Shown: positions 36,901-45,303 of the stretch, piece by piece
Layout: each line of letters opens with the position of its first letter
Position numbering within the stretch: the stretch's first letter is position 1
Assembly: GCA_045564975.1 (NCBI GenBank)
Contig: JBJLGF010000053.1
Span: 27,388-91,387, forward strand
DNA from: Salinivivens sp045564975
Lineage (GTDB): Bacteria > Pseudomonadota > Alphaproteobacteria > Rhodobacterales > Rhodobacteraceae
Direction: 5' to 3'
Length of the DNA: 64,000 nt
Program-made: the position numbers and the translations under genes
The notes under the pieces: generated by a model
The model's database searches: none
What the model saw: the letters and a program-made list of their open reading frames with translations, nothing else
Told to the model about the DNA's origin: nothing

Positions 36901-37146
36901 TTAATTATTTTTTTTATGGAAATAGCCATACAACGCAATACCCAATGCGACTGCAGCCAAAGCTTCAGGAGTGACTGCAGATATCAAGAGAGAAACGTTA
37001 ACAGTAACACTTGTTATATAGTTGCCGGAGGCTTCTCCCAGCAAAAGGTACAGAAGCAATAAAATTGCGACTGTAAGCGCAAGAACTTCAACAATCCTAT
37101 ATAAGACGAAAACAGCCTTTTTAGAAAAATTATCAAAGTCATTCAC
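36901..37146 (-). CDS. Small two-helix membrane protein, paralogue of its neighbour
   Basis: An 81-residue protein with two hydrophobic segments (about 18-40 and 47-75) separated by GEASGN, and a basic C-terminus YFHKKNN. It aligns in outline with the next protein upstream (KKA start, an E-x-L-A-L/G-V-A-L-L-A-L helix, ITS-V centre, L-A-x-V/I-x-L-G second helix), suggesting tandem duplication. Function unknown. Its stop touches the convergent dehydrogenase gene. Confidence 0.65.
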   Translation of the reverse strand: MNDFDNFSKKAVFVLYRIVEVLALTVAILLLLYLLLGEASGNYITSVTVNVSLLISAVTPEALAAVALGIALYGYFHKKNN

Positions 37147-37186
37147 AACGCGGCCCCAATGCTGAGAGAATTATTTTATAGCTCGA

Positions 37187-37405
37187 TTAGCGCTGGAATA
37201 GCCAAAGGACCACACCAAGGGAAATCAAGCCTGCAAGACCTGCATTACCCAATTGGCTGACTAACGAAGTGATATTACCCACTACGCCGCCGAAAAAGGC
37301 CATATTAGAAGCACCAACAAGTAATGATGCAACGATTGCTAAAGCTAGCAATGCAACACCGATTTCGGTTAAATTTGCAATTGCTTTTTTTGCATTATCC
37401 AACAT
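37187..37405 (-). CDS. Small two-helix membrane protein, unknown function
   Basis: A 72-residue protein (MLDNAKKAIANL...) with two hydrophobic segments joined by a glycine-rich turn and ending LWLFQR. The ATG at 37405 follows AGGAGA, a good ribosome site; an in-frame ATG at 37447 has none. It is 40 bases upstream of its probable paralogue on the same strand, and the long leader in front suggests regulated or strong expression. No named family recognised. Confidence 0.7.
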   Translation of the reverse strand: MLDNAKKAIANLTEIGVALLALAIVASLLVGASNMAFFGGVVGNITSLVSQLGNAGLAGLISLGVVLWLFQR

Positions 37406-37830
37406 TATTTTTCTCCTGTATGTTGTATGACCCGCATAGCGGACCATTGCGGGAACTTAATCGGCAAAAATCCGCTTAGTCAACGAAAAAGGTACAAATT
37501 GTAGTATAAATCTACTGTAAATTGGGCTTTTTATACAACACTTAACTAAATATAGCAGATCGTTAAAATACTTACTTTAGGAACTAAAGAAATCAAAAAT
37601 AATTTTTTATTATTTATAATCAATTTTTTATATACTTTTTCTAAAGCATTTAAGAAATTTCAAAATTGAAATGCCTCATCAATTTAAAAAAAATATAACT
37701 AAAACAAAACAAAATGTATTTAAGCATATTGATCGCCCTTCTATGGCAGTTTTCAAATTAAATTGGACCTCAGCATTGAAAGAAAGAATCTAAAATTTAG
37801 ATACACCTTATTCTTTTAAGGACTTTAACT
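37406..37830. other. AT-rich non-coding gap between the small membrane proteins and the FKBP gene
   Basis: Very AT-rich. It should hold the leader of the leftward small-protein pair and the promoter of the rightward FKBP-rhodanese gene. A 5-bp stem CCCGC/GCGGG lies in the leftward leader near 37433-37455. A 40-codon ORF (37671-37793, plus) starting MPHQFKK has no ribosome site and low-complexity composition; I do not call it a gene. Nothing else is evident. Confidence 0.5.
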
Positions 37831-38595
37831 ATGTTGAAAAGCAGCACTATATCTATACTCCTTGCAATCATAACTTTGTTCAATGGTAACTTGGCTATTT
37901 CCTCTGAAAGCGAGCTAAAGATAACCATTAATCAAGAGGGATCGGGTGATCGTGCAAACATTGGAATGTCAGTGTCTGTCCATTACACAGGAAAACTGGA
38001 GGATGGGACTGTATTCGATAGTTCTATCCCTCGCGGACAGCCATTTACTTTTACTCTGGGAGCCGGGCAAGTCATAGAAGGCTGGGATCTTGGGGTCGAA
38101 GGAATGACAGTGGGAGAAAAAAGAAACTTGGTCATCCCTCCTCACCTTGGGTATGGAGTGCGTGGGGCTGGCGCGACTATACCTCCGAATGCAACTCTGA
38201 TTTTTGATGTAGAATTACTAGAAGTCAAAATGCCAATAACTCTTGGTGAATTGTCTCCACAGGAATTTATCAATGCTCAAGAAAATGGTGGAGTTGTAAT
38301 AGATATCAGGAGAGAGGAAGAGTGGAAGGAAACCGGAATTATCAAGGGGAGCCAAACGATTACCGCTTTCACCAAAGATGGCAAAATTCATCCTGATTTT
38401 CCTAAGAAATTCTTTGATTTAATCACTGACGTAGACGAGCCAATACTACTTTACTGTAGAACTGGAAATAGGACGGGCATCTTAGGAAAGGCTCTTATTG
38501 ACCAGGTCGGACAAACAAATATCAGCCACCTAAGCGACGGCATTGTCGGATGGAAAAAACAAGGGCTTCCTATCGTAAATTACCAGCTTAACTAA
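37831..38595 (+). CDS. Exported FKBP-type peptidyl-prolyl isomerase fused to a rhodanese domain
   Basis: A 254-residue fusion. A Sec-type signal peptide (about 1-23) is followed by an FKBP domain (about 28-132) with VSVHYTGKLEDGTVFDSS, GQVIEGWDLGVEGM and LGYGVRGAGATIPPNATL, the full active-site pattern. A rhodanese domain (about 138-250) follows with the catalytic Cys loop YCRTGNRTG. Each domain looks intact. A periplasmic protein combining proline isomerisation with sulfur transfer or thiol chemistry is implied; the substrate is unknown. It stands alone and faces the PhyH gene. Confidence 0.9.
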   Translation: MLKSSTISILLAIITLFNGNLAISSESELKITINQEGSGDRANIGMSVSVHYTGKLEDGTVFDSSIPRGQPFTFTLGAGQVIEGWDLGVEGMTVGEKRNLVIPPHLGYGVRGAGATIPPNATLIFDVELLEVKMPITLGELSPQEFINAQENGGVVIDIRREEEWKETGIIKGSQTITAFTKDGKIHPDFPKKFFDLITDVDEPILLYCRTGNRTGILGKALIDQVGQTNISHLSDGIVGWKKQGLPIVNYQLN

Positions 38596-38598
38596 ATT

Positions 38599-39402
38599 TT
38601 AGGTTTTGTCAGGTTTTGGATATAAAATAGGAAATTCATCACCCTCAAACGGATCGCCGTTTTTGTACTTAAGATCAGGAAAGGCCGGAGATGTTGGACC
38701 CAAACGTTTAGCATATATTACATCGTCACCAACCCACCTTACAGAAATCACTCTCCGTCGGATTTTGGATGTATTTGCAGGAGCGCCATGGAGTGTTCTA
38801 AAGTGAAAAGCTACTGCGTCTCCTGGATTCATTTCCCAACCAAGTATATCAAATTGGTCACGCATATTAGCCACATCAGGGACAACTTCACTTTTATCAC
38901 CCTGAAACAAATCAGTCCCATCAAACCTTTGAGGTTTGAAATTTTTACCCCAAGCGTGAGAACCTGCAATATATTCGATTGTTCTTTCGCGTGGGATATA
39001 ATCTAGCGGCACCCAAAAACTTATAGTCTGCTCCCCTTCACATAAGTAGTACGGCTGATCTTGATGCCAGGGAGTAACGACTGAATTCCCAGGCTCTTTT
39101 ACAAGTATATGATCATGAAAAATGCGTGCTGTATTAGAATTCATAAGCTTTGCGGCAATAGAAGCCATTTTTGAATTTTTTACCAAATTTCGATAGCCAT
39201 CAAATTTGTTCCAGACGACATAATCCTGAAAAAAAGCCTGACCATCATCATCCGGCTTATATGTTCTTTCTCTCCAACTTGGGTTTTTAATATTTTCTTC
39301 AATAGAATTTTGGGCATCCTCAACGAATTCGCAAAACGCACCTTTTAATAAAACAGCTCCATTTTTTGAAAAATTTTTTATATGATCACTATTGATTTTC
39401 AT
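38599..39402 (-). CDS. Phytanoyl-CoA dioxygenase (PhyH) family protein
   Basis: A 267-residue Fe(II)/2-oxoglutarate-dependent dioxygenase fold. The metal triad can be placed at TPWHQDQPYY (His and Asp) and TLHGAPANTS (distal His), with the 2-oxoglutarate-binding Arg in RRRVISVRW. Many bacterial PhyH proteins hydroxylate small molecules other than phytanoyl-CoA, so the substrate is open. It shares a strand with the SDR and transporter genes that follow rightward and lies 37 bases beyond the first SDR. Confidence 0.86.
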   Translation of the reverse strand: MKINSDHIKNFSKNGAVLLKGAFCEFVEDAQNSIEENIKNPSWRERTYKPDDDGQAFFQDYVVWNKFDGYRNLVKNSKMASIAAKLMNSNTARIFHDHILVKEPGNSVVTPWHQDQPYYLCEGEQTISFWVPLDYIPRERTIEYIAGSHAWGKNFKPQRFDGTDLFQGDKSEVVPDVANMRDQFDILGWEMNPGDAVAFHFRTLHGAPANTSKIRRRVISVRWVGDDVIYAKRLGPTSPAFPDLKYKNGDPFEGDEFPILYPKPDKT

Positions 39403-39439
39403 TATCTAACCTTAACGAATTTTATTCGTCTTTCAACTT

Positions 39440-40189
39440 TCACTCTCGTAACGCTGGCAAACCCACCCCTGTTGCCTCAAACCCACCATCTACAGAAACA
39501 GTTTGACCTGTCACAAATGACGCTTTGGGTGAAGAAAGAAAAAAAATAACTTCCCCAATTTCTCGTTCGGAACCATACCTATTTAGAGGAATAGCATCAT
39601 GATATGCTTTTATGATTTGGGGTGAGTGGACCGCAATGGATAACTTTGTTTTTACTGGCCCAGGGGCAACAGTATTTACTCGAATCCCGTACTCTCCCAA
39701 TTCGCAAGCCTGTTGCTTAGTTAGTTGAATAACAGCAGCTTTAGAAGTCCCATAAGCAACTCGAAGGGTAGATCCTCGTAAGCCAGAAATAGATGCTATA
39801 TTAACTATACTTCCCTTTGTCTTTTTTAACTGAGGAATTAAAGATTGTGATAAATAGAAAACTCCGTCTAAATTCGTTTCCATGACAGTGCGCCATTTTT
39901 TGCTATCACACTCCTCGATAGGACCAAAGTCAGCGATCCCTGCGTTATTTACCAAACAATCTAATCTTCCAAATTCACTATCGACCCGGGAACTAATCTC
40001 TTTCATGGAATTTTGATCAGAAACATCATAATTGAAAGGGATAGCACCAACAATTTGCTTGCAAGTCTTGTTAAGTTCTTCTCTGTCCCGGTCAAGAATA
40101 ATGACCTTAAAACCTTGCTCAATGAAGATTTCAGCTGCAGCGCGTCCAATTCCTCTAGCACCACCGCTAATTAGTGCAATTTTTTCCAT
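39440..40189 (-). CDS. SDR family NAD(P)-dependent oxidoreductase
   Basis: A 249-residue classical short-chain dehydrogenase: cofactor motif SGGARGIGRAA, NNAGIAD, catalytic Ser in NIASISG and Tyr-Lys in YGTSKAA, and the NTVAPGPVKT segment. An Asp after the second strand (ILDRDRE) suggests NAD preference. The substrate is unknown. Between the PhyH and LysE genes on the same strand, so probably one operon. Confidence 0.88.
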   Translation of the reverse strand: MEKIALISGGARGIGRAAAEIFIEQGFKVIILDRDREELNKTCKQIVGAIPFNYDVSDQNSMKEISSRVDSEFGRLDCLVNNAGIADFGPIEECDSKKWRTVMETNLDGVFYLSQSLIPQLKKTKGSIVNIASISGLRGSTLRVAYGTSKAAVIQLTKQQACELGEYGIRVNTVAPGPVKTKLSIAVHSPQIIKAYHDAIPLNRYGSEREIGEVIFFLSSPKASFVTGQTVSVDGGFEATGVGLPALRE

Positions 40190-40231
40190 TTTTTCCGCCC
40201 CAATTATTCAAAGTGCTGTCAGTTTGTATCG

Positions 40232-40825
40232 TTATTGTATCAAAATCAAATATCCGCTGAACATTAAAAATAAAGACATTAGATACATAAAACAACGCCA
40301 GATTATTTTCTTTTTTAAGTATTTGGAAACGTAGCTTCCAAATACAAGCCAAAAAGAGCAAACCATAAAATTAACAGTAGCAAATAAAATAAAGTAAAAT
40401 AACGTCTTAGAGAAAAAAGAACCATCTAAATTAAATCCAGCTGTTGCTGACAGCGTAAGCGCCCAAAGTTTAGGATTGATCAATTGAAATAATACTGCCT
40501 CAGAAAATTTAAATGGCCTAGATTTACTCTCTCCGTTTTCAATATAATCTTTGATAAGTAACTGCAGGGCGAGATATGTAATCCAAGTAATAGAAACTAC
40601 TTTAAGGATAAGTTCTAATATTGGCGCCATTAGGATTATGGTGTTCACTCCGAGCGATGAAATTGCAGCCAAAAATCCAGTACCAATTACAACACCTAGC
40701 AGATGGGGATACGTTTCTTTAAGTCCAAATTTTAAGCCTGAAATAGTCAGTAGAATTATATTTGGACCCGGTGTGAACAATCCGACAAAGACAAAAACAA
40801 AAAGTGGGAAGAAATCAGAAATAAT
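40232..40825 (-). CDS. LysE/RhtB family exporter with a probable ATT start codon
   Basis: Amino-acid-type exporter with about six membrane helices and the family motif FTPGPNIILLT. The only ordinary start in frame is a TTG at 40780, which would cut off the first half of helix 1. Upstream, the frame stays open through FFPLFVFVGL to two ATT codons at 40825 and 40822, with GAGGT four to seven bases before them and an in-frame stop at 40834. The resulting 197 residues match normal LysE length, so translation probably starts at ATT, or the base is an error. Substrate unknown. Confidence 0.8.
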   Translation of the reverse strand: MISDFFPLFVFVFVGLFTPGPNIILLTISGLKFGLKETYPHLLGVVIGTGFLAAISSLGVNTIILMAPILELILKVVSITWITYLALQLLIKDYIENGESKSRPFKFSEAVLFQLINPKLWALTLSATAGFNLDGSFFSKTLFYFILFATVNFMVCSFWLVFGSYVSKYLKKKIIWRCFMYLMSLFLMFSGYLILIQ

Positions 40826-40871
40826 GTTACCTCAAATAAATCTAAATTTCCAAATTTGTTTATCGGATAGA

Positions 40872-41756
40872 TTAAGTAATAAGAAAAGCGATTAAAATTG
40901 GAGAAATTCCAACAGTAATTAATGTTGAAACAACGACTAGGCCCGCAACTGCATTCGCATCAGCTCCATATTTTTCGGCCAAAAGATAGGAAGTAACAGC
41001 AACCGGCATTGAAAATTGCAAGATGAGTACAGAAATTGCCAATTTTGGTAAATCAAAGATAAAACCTACCAATACAGCGGCAGTGATACCAAAGAAAATT
41101 TTACACAAACTAATTAAAAAAGATTTTTTTACATAAGTTATTTCTAATCTAGCAACAGCTACGCCTAATGTAATTAACATCATTGGTATAGCCATTTGTC
41201 CTATCAATTCTAAGGAACTAGTCAAAAAATCTGGCGTTTCCCAACCTTGCCACATAAAAATAAGACCGAGAATTGTACCCATAACCAATGGTTCCTTGAG
41301 TATCTGCATAGGTGAGCCTTCTCCGGCAACAACCCTGATACCAATAGTAAAGGCAACAATACTTGTTAACGCAAATACAACTATAGCATAGCCAAATCCT
41401 GGATCACCAAAAGCAAAAAGACAAAGTGGAAAACCTAAATTACCAGTATTACCAACAATTAAAGGCATAAGATAGGTTCGCTGTCCAAGATTAAAAATTT
41501 TAACAAATGCAAACGCAATAATAGCTAGGAAAATATAACCAATAATAGCCGCCACAAGAACATCAATAAAATCATTGGATTGGATTTCTGTCTTCATAAG
41601 TGCCGTAAAAACTAAACATGGCACAGCCAAAGTTGTAGAAAATTGAGTTATAAAATCGACAGGATACTCAAAACCAATTTTTATCCAAAAATAACCCATA
41701 GCTGTTAAAATAAAAACAGGAGCAACAATTTCGAAAATATTTAATAAAGCAATCAA
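40872..41756 (-). CDS. AEC family transporter (auxin efflux carrier-like)
   Basis: A 294-residue membrane protein with about ten helices. The family is recognised by the FEIVAPVFILTAMGYFW start, VGNTGNLGFPLCLF around the first crossover and the PVAVTSYLLAEKYG near the end. Members move organic acids or other small anions. The start must be the TTG at 41756, since a stop lies two codons upstream. Same strand as the SDR and LysE genes, and may belong to the same pathway. Confidence 0.87.
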   Translation of the reverse strand: MIALLNIFEIVAPVFILTAMGYFWIKIGFEYPVDFITQFSTTLAVPCLVFTALMKTEIQSNDFIDVLVAAIIGYIFLAIIAFAFVKIFNLGQRTYLMPLIVGNTGNLGFPLCLFAFGDPGFGYAIVVFALTSIVAFTIGIRVVAGEGSPMQILKEPLVMGTILGLIFMWQGWETPDFLTSSLELIGQMAIPMMLITLGVAVARLEITYVKKSFLISLCKIFFGITAAVLVGFIFDLPKLAISVLILQFSMPVAVTSYLLAEKYGADANAVAGLVVVSTLITVGISPILIAFLIT

Positions 41757-41796
41757 TAATCAGACCATTGTGTATAAGTTGCAGCAGTCAAAAGCA

Positions 41797-42555
41797 CTAT
41801 ATAGATCCAGCTTCAACCATATAATTATTAGCCGTACACATCGCTGCATCATCTGATGCTAAAAACAGAACCATACGAGCAACATAAACAGGTTCAATTA
41901 AATCAGGTAAACATTGTCTTTTATGTTGATTTTCTAAACCCTCGGGCGTCACCCATAGTTCCTTTTGTCGATCTGTCATAATCCAGCCTGGCACGACTGT
42001 ATTTACCCTAATTCTATGTTTACCCAAATCACGTGCTAATGTTCTGGTTAATCCATGGACCGCAGATTTTGCAGTCGCATATGCAGGAAAATTTCCAACC
42101 GCCTCCATCCATGAATTTGAACCAATGTTTACAATAGACCCTCCTCCCTTTTGGATCATATCTTTCGCAATAGATTGGATTGTAAAAAATTGATGCCTTA
42201 AGTTAGAAGCAAATCGTTCATCCCAATAGTCTTCTGTTACTTCTTGCCAGCTATGTCGATCGTCATGAGCAGCATTATTTACCAAAACATCAAATAACCC
42301 AATTTGAGCTCTGAGTTTTTCAATTGATGATTTTAAATTTTTAACTTCTTTTAAATCGCATTTTTCAAAAAAAACATTTTCCCCAATATCGCGGGAAAGG
42401 CGCTCTCCAGCTTCATTATTCAAATCTAAAAATGCAACATTAGCCCTCTGTTCAGCAAAACCTTTTACAATCTCCTTCCCAATACCAGACGCACCTCCAG
42501 TAATAAGAATATTTTTACCAGACAAACTTGGATAACTAGCAAAAGAATTTACCAT
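41797..42555 (-). CDS. SDR family oxidoreductase
   Basis: A 252-residue short-chain dehydrogenase with ITGGASGIGKEIV, NNAAHDD, catalytic Ser in NIGSNSW, YATAKSA and VNTVVPGWIMTDRQ. The asparagine-alanine-alanine-histidine after NN and the WIMTDRQ loop recall sugar or L-arabinose/galactose 1-dehydrogenase-like SDRs, but I would not name a substrate. First gene of the leftward SDR-AEC-LysE-SDR-PhyH run. Confidence 0.88.
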   Translation of the reverse strand: MVNSFASYPSLSGKNILITGGASGIGKEIVKGFAEQRANVAFLDLNNEAGERLSRDIGENVFFEKCDLKEVKNLKSSIEKLRAQIGLFDVLVNNAAHDDRHSWQEVTEDYWDERFASNLRHQFFTIQSIAKDMIQKGGGSIVNIGSNSWMEAVGNFPAYATAKSAVHGLTRTLARDLGKHRIRVNTVVPGWIMTDRQKELWVTPEGLENQHKRQCLPDLIEPVYVARMVLFLASDDAAMCTANNYMVEAGSI

Positions 42556-42660
42556 GAAATACCCCGACAGATAAAAGCTTAGTCAATTTACGACTTGTAA
42601 TCTTTTAGAAAAATAAAAAAAGCCCTAATTCTGGATCTTTTAAAATTAATTTATTTTTTT

Positions 42661-43449
42661 TTAAGATGCGTCAGTGACAGCGCGCTTTGTCATAACCTTA
42701 ACCAAGTGAGCTCGATATTCTTTAGACGCATGAATATCACTTATCATGCCTTCCGACTCTATTGAAAGATCATTAAGAGCTGCTTCAGAAAAGTCGTCAT
42801 TAAGTGCTACTTCTGCTTCACTCCAGCGATAAACGCCTTCCTCCGATGCACCAGTAACAGCTACCCTGGTTCCATTACCAAAATTTGACAAAAATACACC
42901 AACCATAGCGAACCTGGAGGCAGGCTGAACAAATTTCTGATATGATGACAAAGCTGGAACTGGAAATCGCACAGAAAGAATAATTTCACCTTCCTCTAAG
43001 GCCGTCTCAAACATCCCTTGAAAAAAATCATCAGAAGAAATCTCGCGAGTGTCTGTTATAATAGTTGCACCAGCACTTAAGGCAGCAGCGGGATAACAGG
43101 CAGCAGGATCATTATTAGCCAAAGATCCTCCTATTGTTCCTCGATTGCGAACTGCAGCGTCACCTATATTTTCAGCTAAAGTAACGAGACCCGGGAATAT
43201 ATTTGGGTTATTAGCAACATCGGCGTGCGTCGTTCCCCCACCTATGGATATACTTCCATTATCATTTTTACAAATGCCCTTCATTTCCGATATGCCTGAT
43301 AAGCTAACAAGTGTTGAAGGGCTAGCGAGACGTTGCTTCATTGTTGGTATCAGAGTTTGACCACCTGCTAGGGCTTGAGCCTCATCAGACTTAAGAGCAG
43401 TTAATGCCTCGGAAATAGTTTTGGGTTGTTTGAATTCGAAGTTATACAT
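42661..43449 (-). CDS. Molybdenum hydroxylase FAD-binding (medium) subunit, CoxM-like
   Basis: A 262-residue FAD-binding subunit of the xanthine dehydrogenase/CO dehydrogenase family. FAD motifs are AGGQTLIP near residue 32 and TIGGSLANNDPAACYPAA near 110. It sits 17 bases after the 2Fe-2S subunit on the same strand. In this family it passes electrons between the Fe-S clusters and an acceptor, but it needs a molybdopterin large subunit that is not encoded in this window. Confidence 0.9.
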   Translation of the reverse strand: MYNFEFKQPKTISEALTALKSDEAQALAGGQTLIPTMKQRLASPSTLVSLSGISEMKGICKNDNGSISIGGGTTHADVANNPNIFPGLVTLAENIGDAAVRNRGTIGGSLANNDPAACYPAAALSAGATIITDTREISSDDFFQGMFETALEEGEIILSVRFPVPALSSYQKFVQPASRFAMVGVFLSNFGNGTRVAVTGASEEGVYRWSEAEVALNDDFSEAALNDLSIESEGMISDIHASKEYRAHLVKVMTKRAVTDAS

Positions 43450-43466
43450 TTAAACCTACAATTTGA

Positions 43467-43952
43467 CTATTCCGCTGCAATACTCGAAGTATCTTGGCCA
43501 GATGCCGCCAAAATAGCCTTAACAATATTGTGGTATCCTGTGCATCTACATATGTTTCCTTCTAAATGCTCTCTAATTTCGAGCTCAGACGGCTTAGAGT
43601 TTGTTTTTAATAAATCCGTAGCAGCCATAACCATTCCAGGAGTGCAAAACCCGCATTGAAGCCCATGATGATCCTTAAAGGCCTGCTGTATAAAATTCAA
43701 AGAACCGTCATTGTTAGCCTGTCCTTCAATCGTCGACACTACGCTTTCATTTGCCTCTAACGCAAACATTGTACAAGCTTTGACGAGTTTTCCATCGACG
43801 TGAATAGCACAAGCTCCGCATTGGCTTGTATCACAGCCAACATGAGTACCCGTTAATTGCAAATCATTACGAATAAAATCCACAAGCAAGGTTCGACATT
43901 CGACAGAGCCAGACACTGATTTCCCATTAACGGTCATTTTAACGTCAGGCAT
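43467..43952 (-). CDS. Molybdenum hydroxylase 2Fe-2S (small) subunit, CoxS-like
   Basis: A 161-residue protein with two 2Fe-2S clusters: an N-terminal plant-type ferredoxin set (CDTSQCGAC and the later Cys in KACTMF) and a C-terminal set (CGFCTPGM and NICRCTGY). This is the complete eight-cysteine pattern. Partner of the FAD subunit gene just downstream. The large molybdopterin subunit is neither upstream nor downstream. Confidence 0.93.
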   Translation of the reverse strand: MPDVKMTVNGKSVSGSVECRTLLVDFIRNDLQLTGTHVGCDTSQCGACAIHVDGKLVKACTMFALEANESVVSTIEGQANNDGSLNFIQQAFKDHHGLQCGFCTPGMVMAATDLLKTNSKPSELEIREHLEGNICRCTGYHNIVKAILAASGQDTSSIAAE

Positions 43953-44322
43953 TTATTTTCTCCCATTTGCATAATTTTGATAATTTTTATTGCAAGATCA
44001 GATAGAGCGGACTTTTCGATATCTTATAAAACACCCCAGTCCAATACAGAAAGTTAAAAGCACTAGACAAAAATAGTTGCTATTCAGATGTGTATTTAAT
44101 TTGGGGATATTTTTCTTATGTTCATTGTCTTCTATAAAATTTCTCCTAAAGCGAAAATGAATTTATTTATGATTTAGTCAAGTGTCCACGATAAAATTGT
44201 TCAATAAATACTCTCTATAAGCAGATTGAGATCCTATCACAAAGTGGATTTAATTGGTAAATATTTGTTGCGTACAAAAATAAAAAATATAAAGAGAAAT
44301 TCTGAGAAAAGGGTAAGTTTTT
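43953..44322. other. Gap upstream of the CoxS-like gene, with one possible tiny membrane ORF
   Basis: No ORF of ordinary size and no remnant of a molybdopterin subunit. On the minus strand at 43998-44135, a 45-codon frame reads as acidic/polar N-terminus, one hydrophobic stretch (YFCLVLLTFCIGLGCF) and a basic tail RYRKVRSI. AGGAG lies seven bases upstream, but the codon there is ATA rather than ATG, GTG or TTG. Real gene or chance is undecided. The rest should carry promoters for the flanking divergent genes. Confidence 0.4.
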
Positions 44323-44325
44323 TTG

Positions 44326-45300
44326 GTGCAATTTTTTAAAAAAGTAGTAAGTGACATTTACGTAGTGTCTTTCGAGCTATTCAAAATCATGATCCCAACT
44401 TTAATCTTGGTTAAGATTGCAGAAATTTATGGGTTAGTGGAAATTTTAACCAATCTTTTCGCTCCAATAATGACGATGATGGGCCTTCCAGCAGAAATGG
44501 CCCTAGCTATTACGACGACAATGTTAACCAACCCTTATGCAGGAATAATAGTACTCGCCTCAACTCCAGGAATTGAAGAATTAACAGTCGGACAAACAAC
44601 AATTTTGGCATCTTTTATTTTGTTTACTCATTCAGTCATTATTGAGGCCGCAATTTCACGCCAAGCCGGTCTATCCGCTGGAGCAACTATTATTATAAGG
44701 ATTTTGGCAGGTATTTTATTTTGTACTCTGCTAAACTTTGTTTTTTCAACTTTTGAACTTTTTGATCAAATCGCGGTTCTTAATTTACCTGAAATGACCT
44801 CTACACCGACCCTTCAACAGTGGGTTTTCGATCAAATTAAGGGGCTGATATTTATTCAGATTGTAATTATTATTTTAATAACTTTTTTGGAAATTCTACG
44901 TCTAATCGGAATTGAAAAAATAATCCGAATTTGTCTCAGTCCCTTTTTAAAAATACTAAATATAGGTCAGAGTGCATCAACAATTGTTGTTGTGGGATTG
45001 ACTTTGGGGCTCGGTTTCGGTGGAGGATTAATGATAAAAGACGTTAAGCAAGGATTAGTAGCGCCACGTTCAGCAGTAGGCGCACTTATTTTTATAAATT
45101 TGTTTCACTCACTTATCGAGGATACAACAATATTAATGCTAATAGGACCGTCGTTATTCACTATTCTCTTAATAAGAGGCCTATTTGTATTTGCTCTCAC
45201 CTTTTTACTTATCAAAGTTTTCGATAATTTCCCGATCGATGCTTACAATAGATTTCTTTTCAGCAGACCGATACACAATCTGATAAAAAGTCAAAATTGA
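44326..45300 (+). CDS. Nucleoside-recognition (Gate domain) membrane protein
   Basis: A membrane protein of about 324 residues with eight or so hydrophobic segments in two similar halves. The Gate/nucleoside-recognition signature appears as helix breaks with TMLTNPYAGI in the first half and LGLGFGGGLMIKD in the second. Relatives include SpmA/SpmB-like and YjiH proteins of unclear transport role. The start is the GTG at 44326 or the TTG just before it at 44323, neither with an ideal ribosome site. It converges on the GFA gene with 3 bases between. Confidence 0.78.
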   Translation: MQFFKKVVSDIYVVSFELFKIMIPTLILVKIAEIYGLVEILTNLFAPIMTMMGLPAEMALAITTTMLTNPYAGIIVLASTPGIEELTVGQTTILASFILFTHSVIIEAAISRQAGLSAGATIIIRILAGILFCTLLNFVFSTFELFDQIAVLNLPEMTSTPTLQQWVFDQIKGLIFIQIVIIILITFLEILRLIGIEKIIRICLSPFLKILNIGQSASTIVVVGLTLGLGFGGGLMIKDVKQGLVAPRSAVGALIFINLFHSLIEDTTILMLIGPSLFTILLIRGLFVFALTFLLIKVFDNFPIDAYNRFLFSRPIHNLIKSQN

Positions 45301-45303
45301 TCT

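Noticed and set aside
37671..37793. A 40-codon plus-strand ORF upstream of the FKBP gene
   Set aside because: No ribosome site, low-complexity lysine/asparagine-rich start, and AT-rich context where such frames arise by chance.
43953..44322. Decayed molybdopterin (CoxL-like) subunit gene in the gap before CoxS
   Set aside because: No stretch in any frame resembles the large subunit; the gap is too short and AT-rich.
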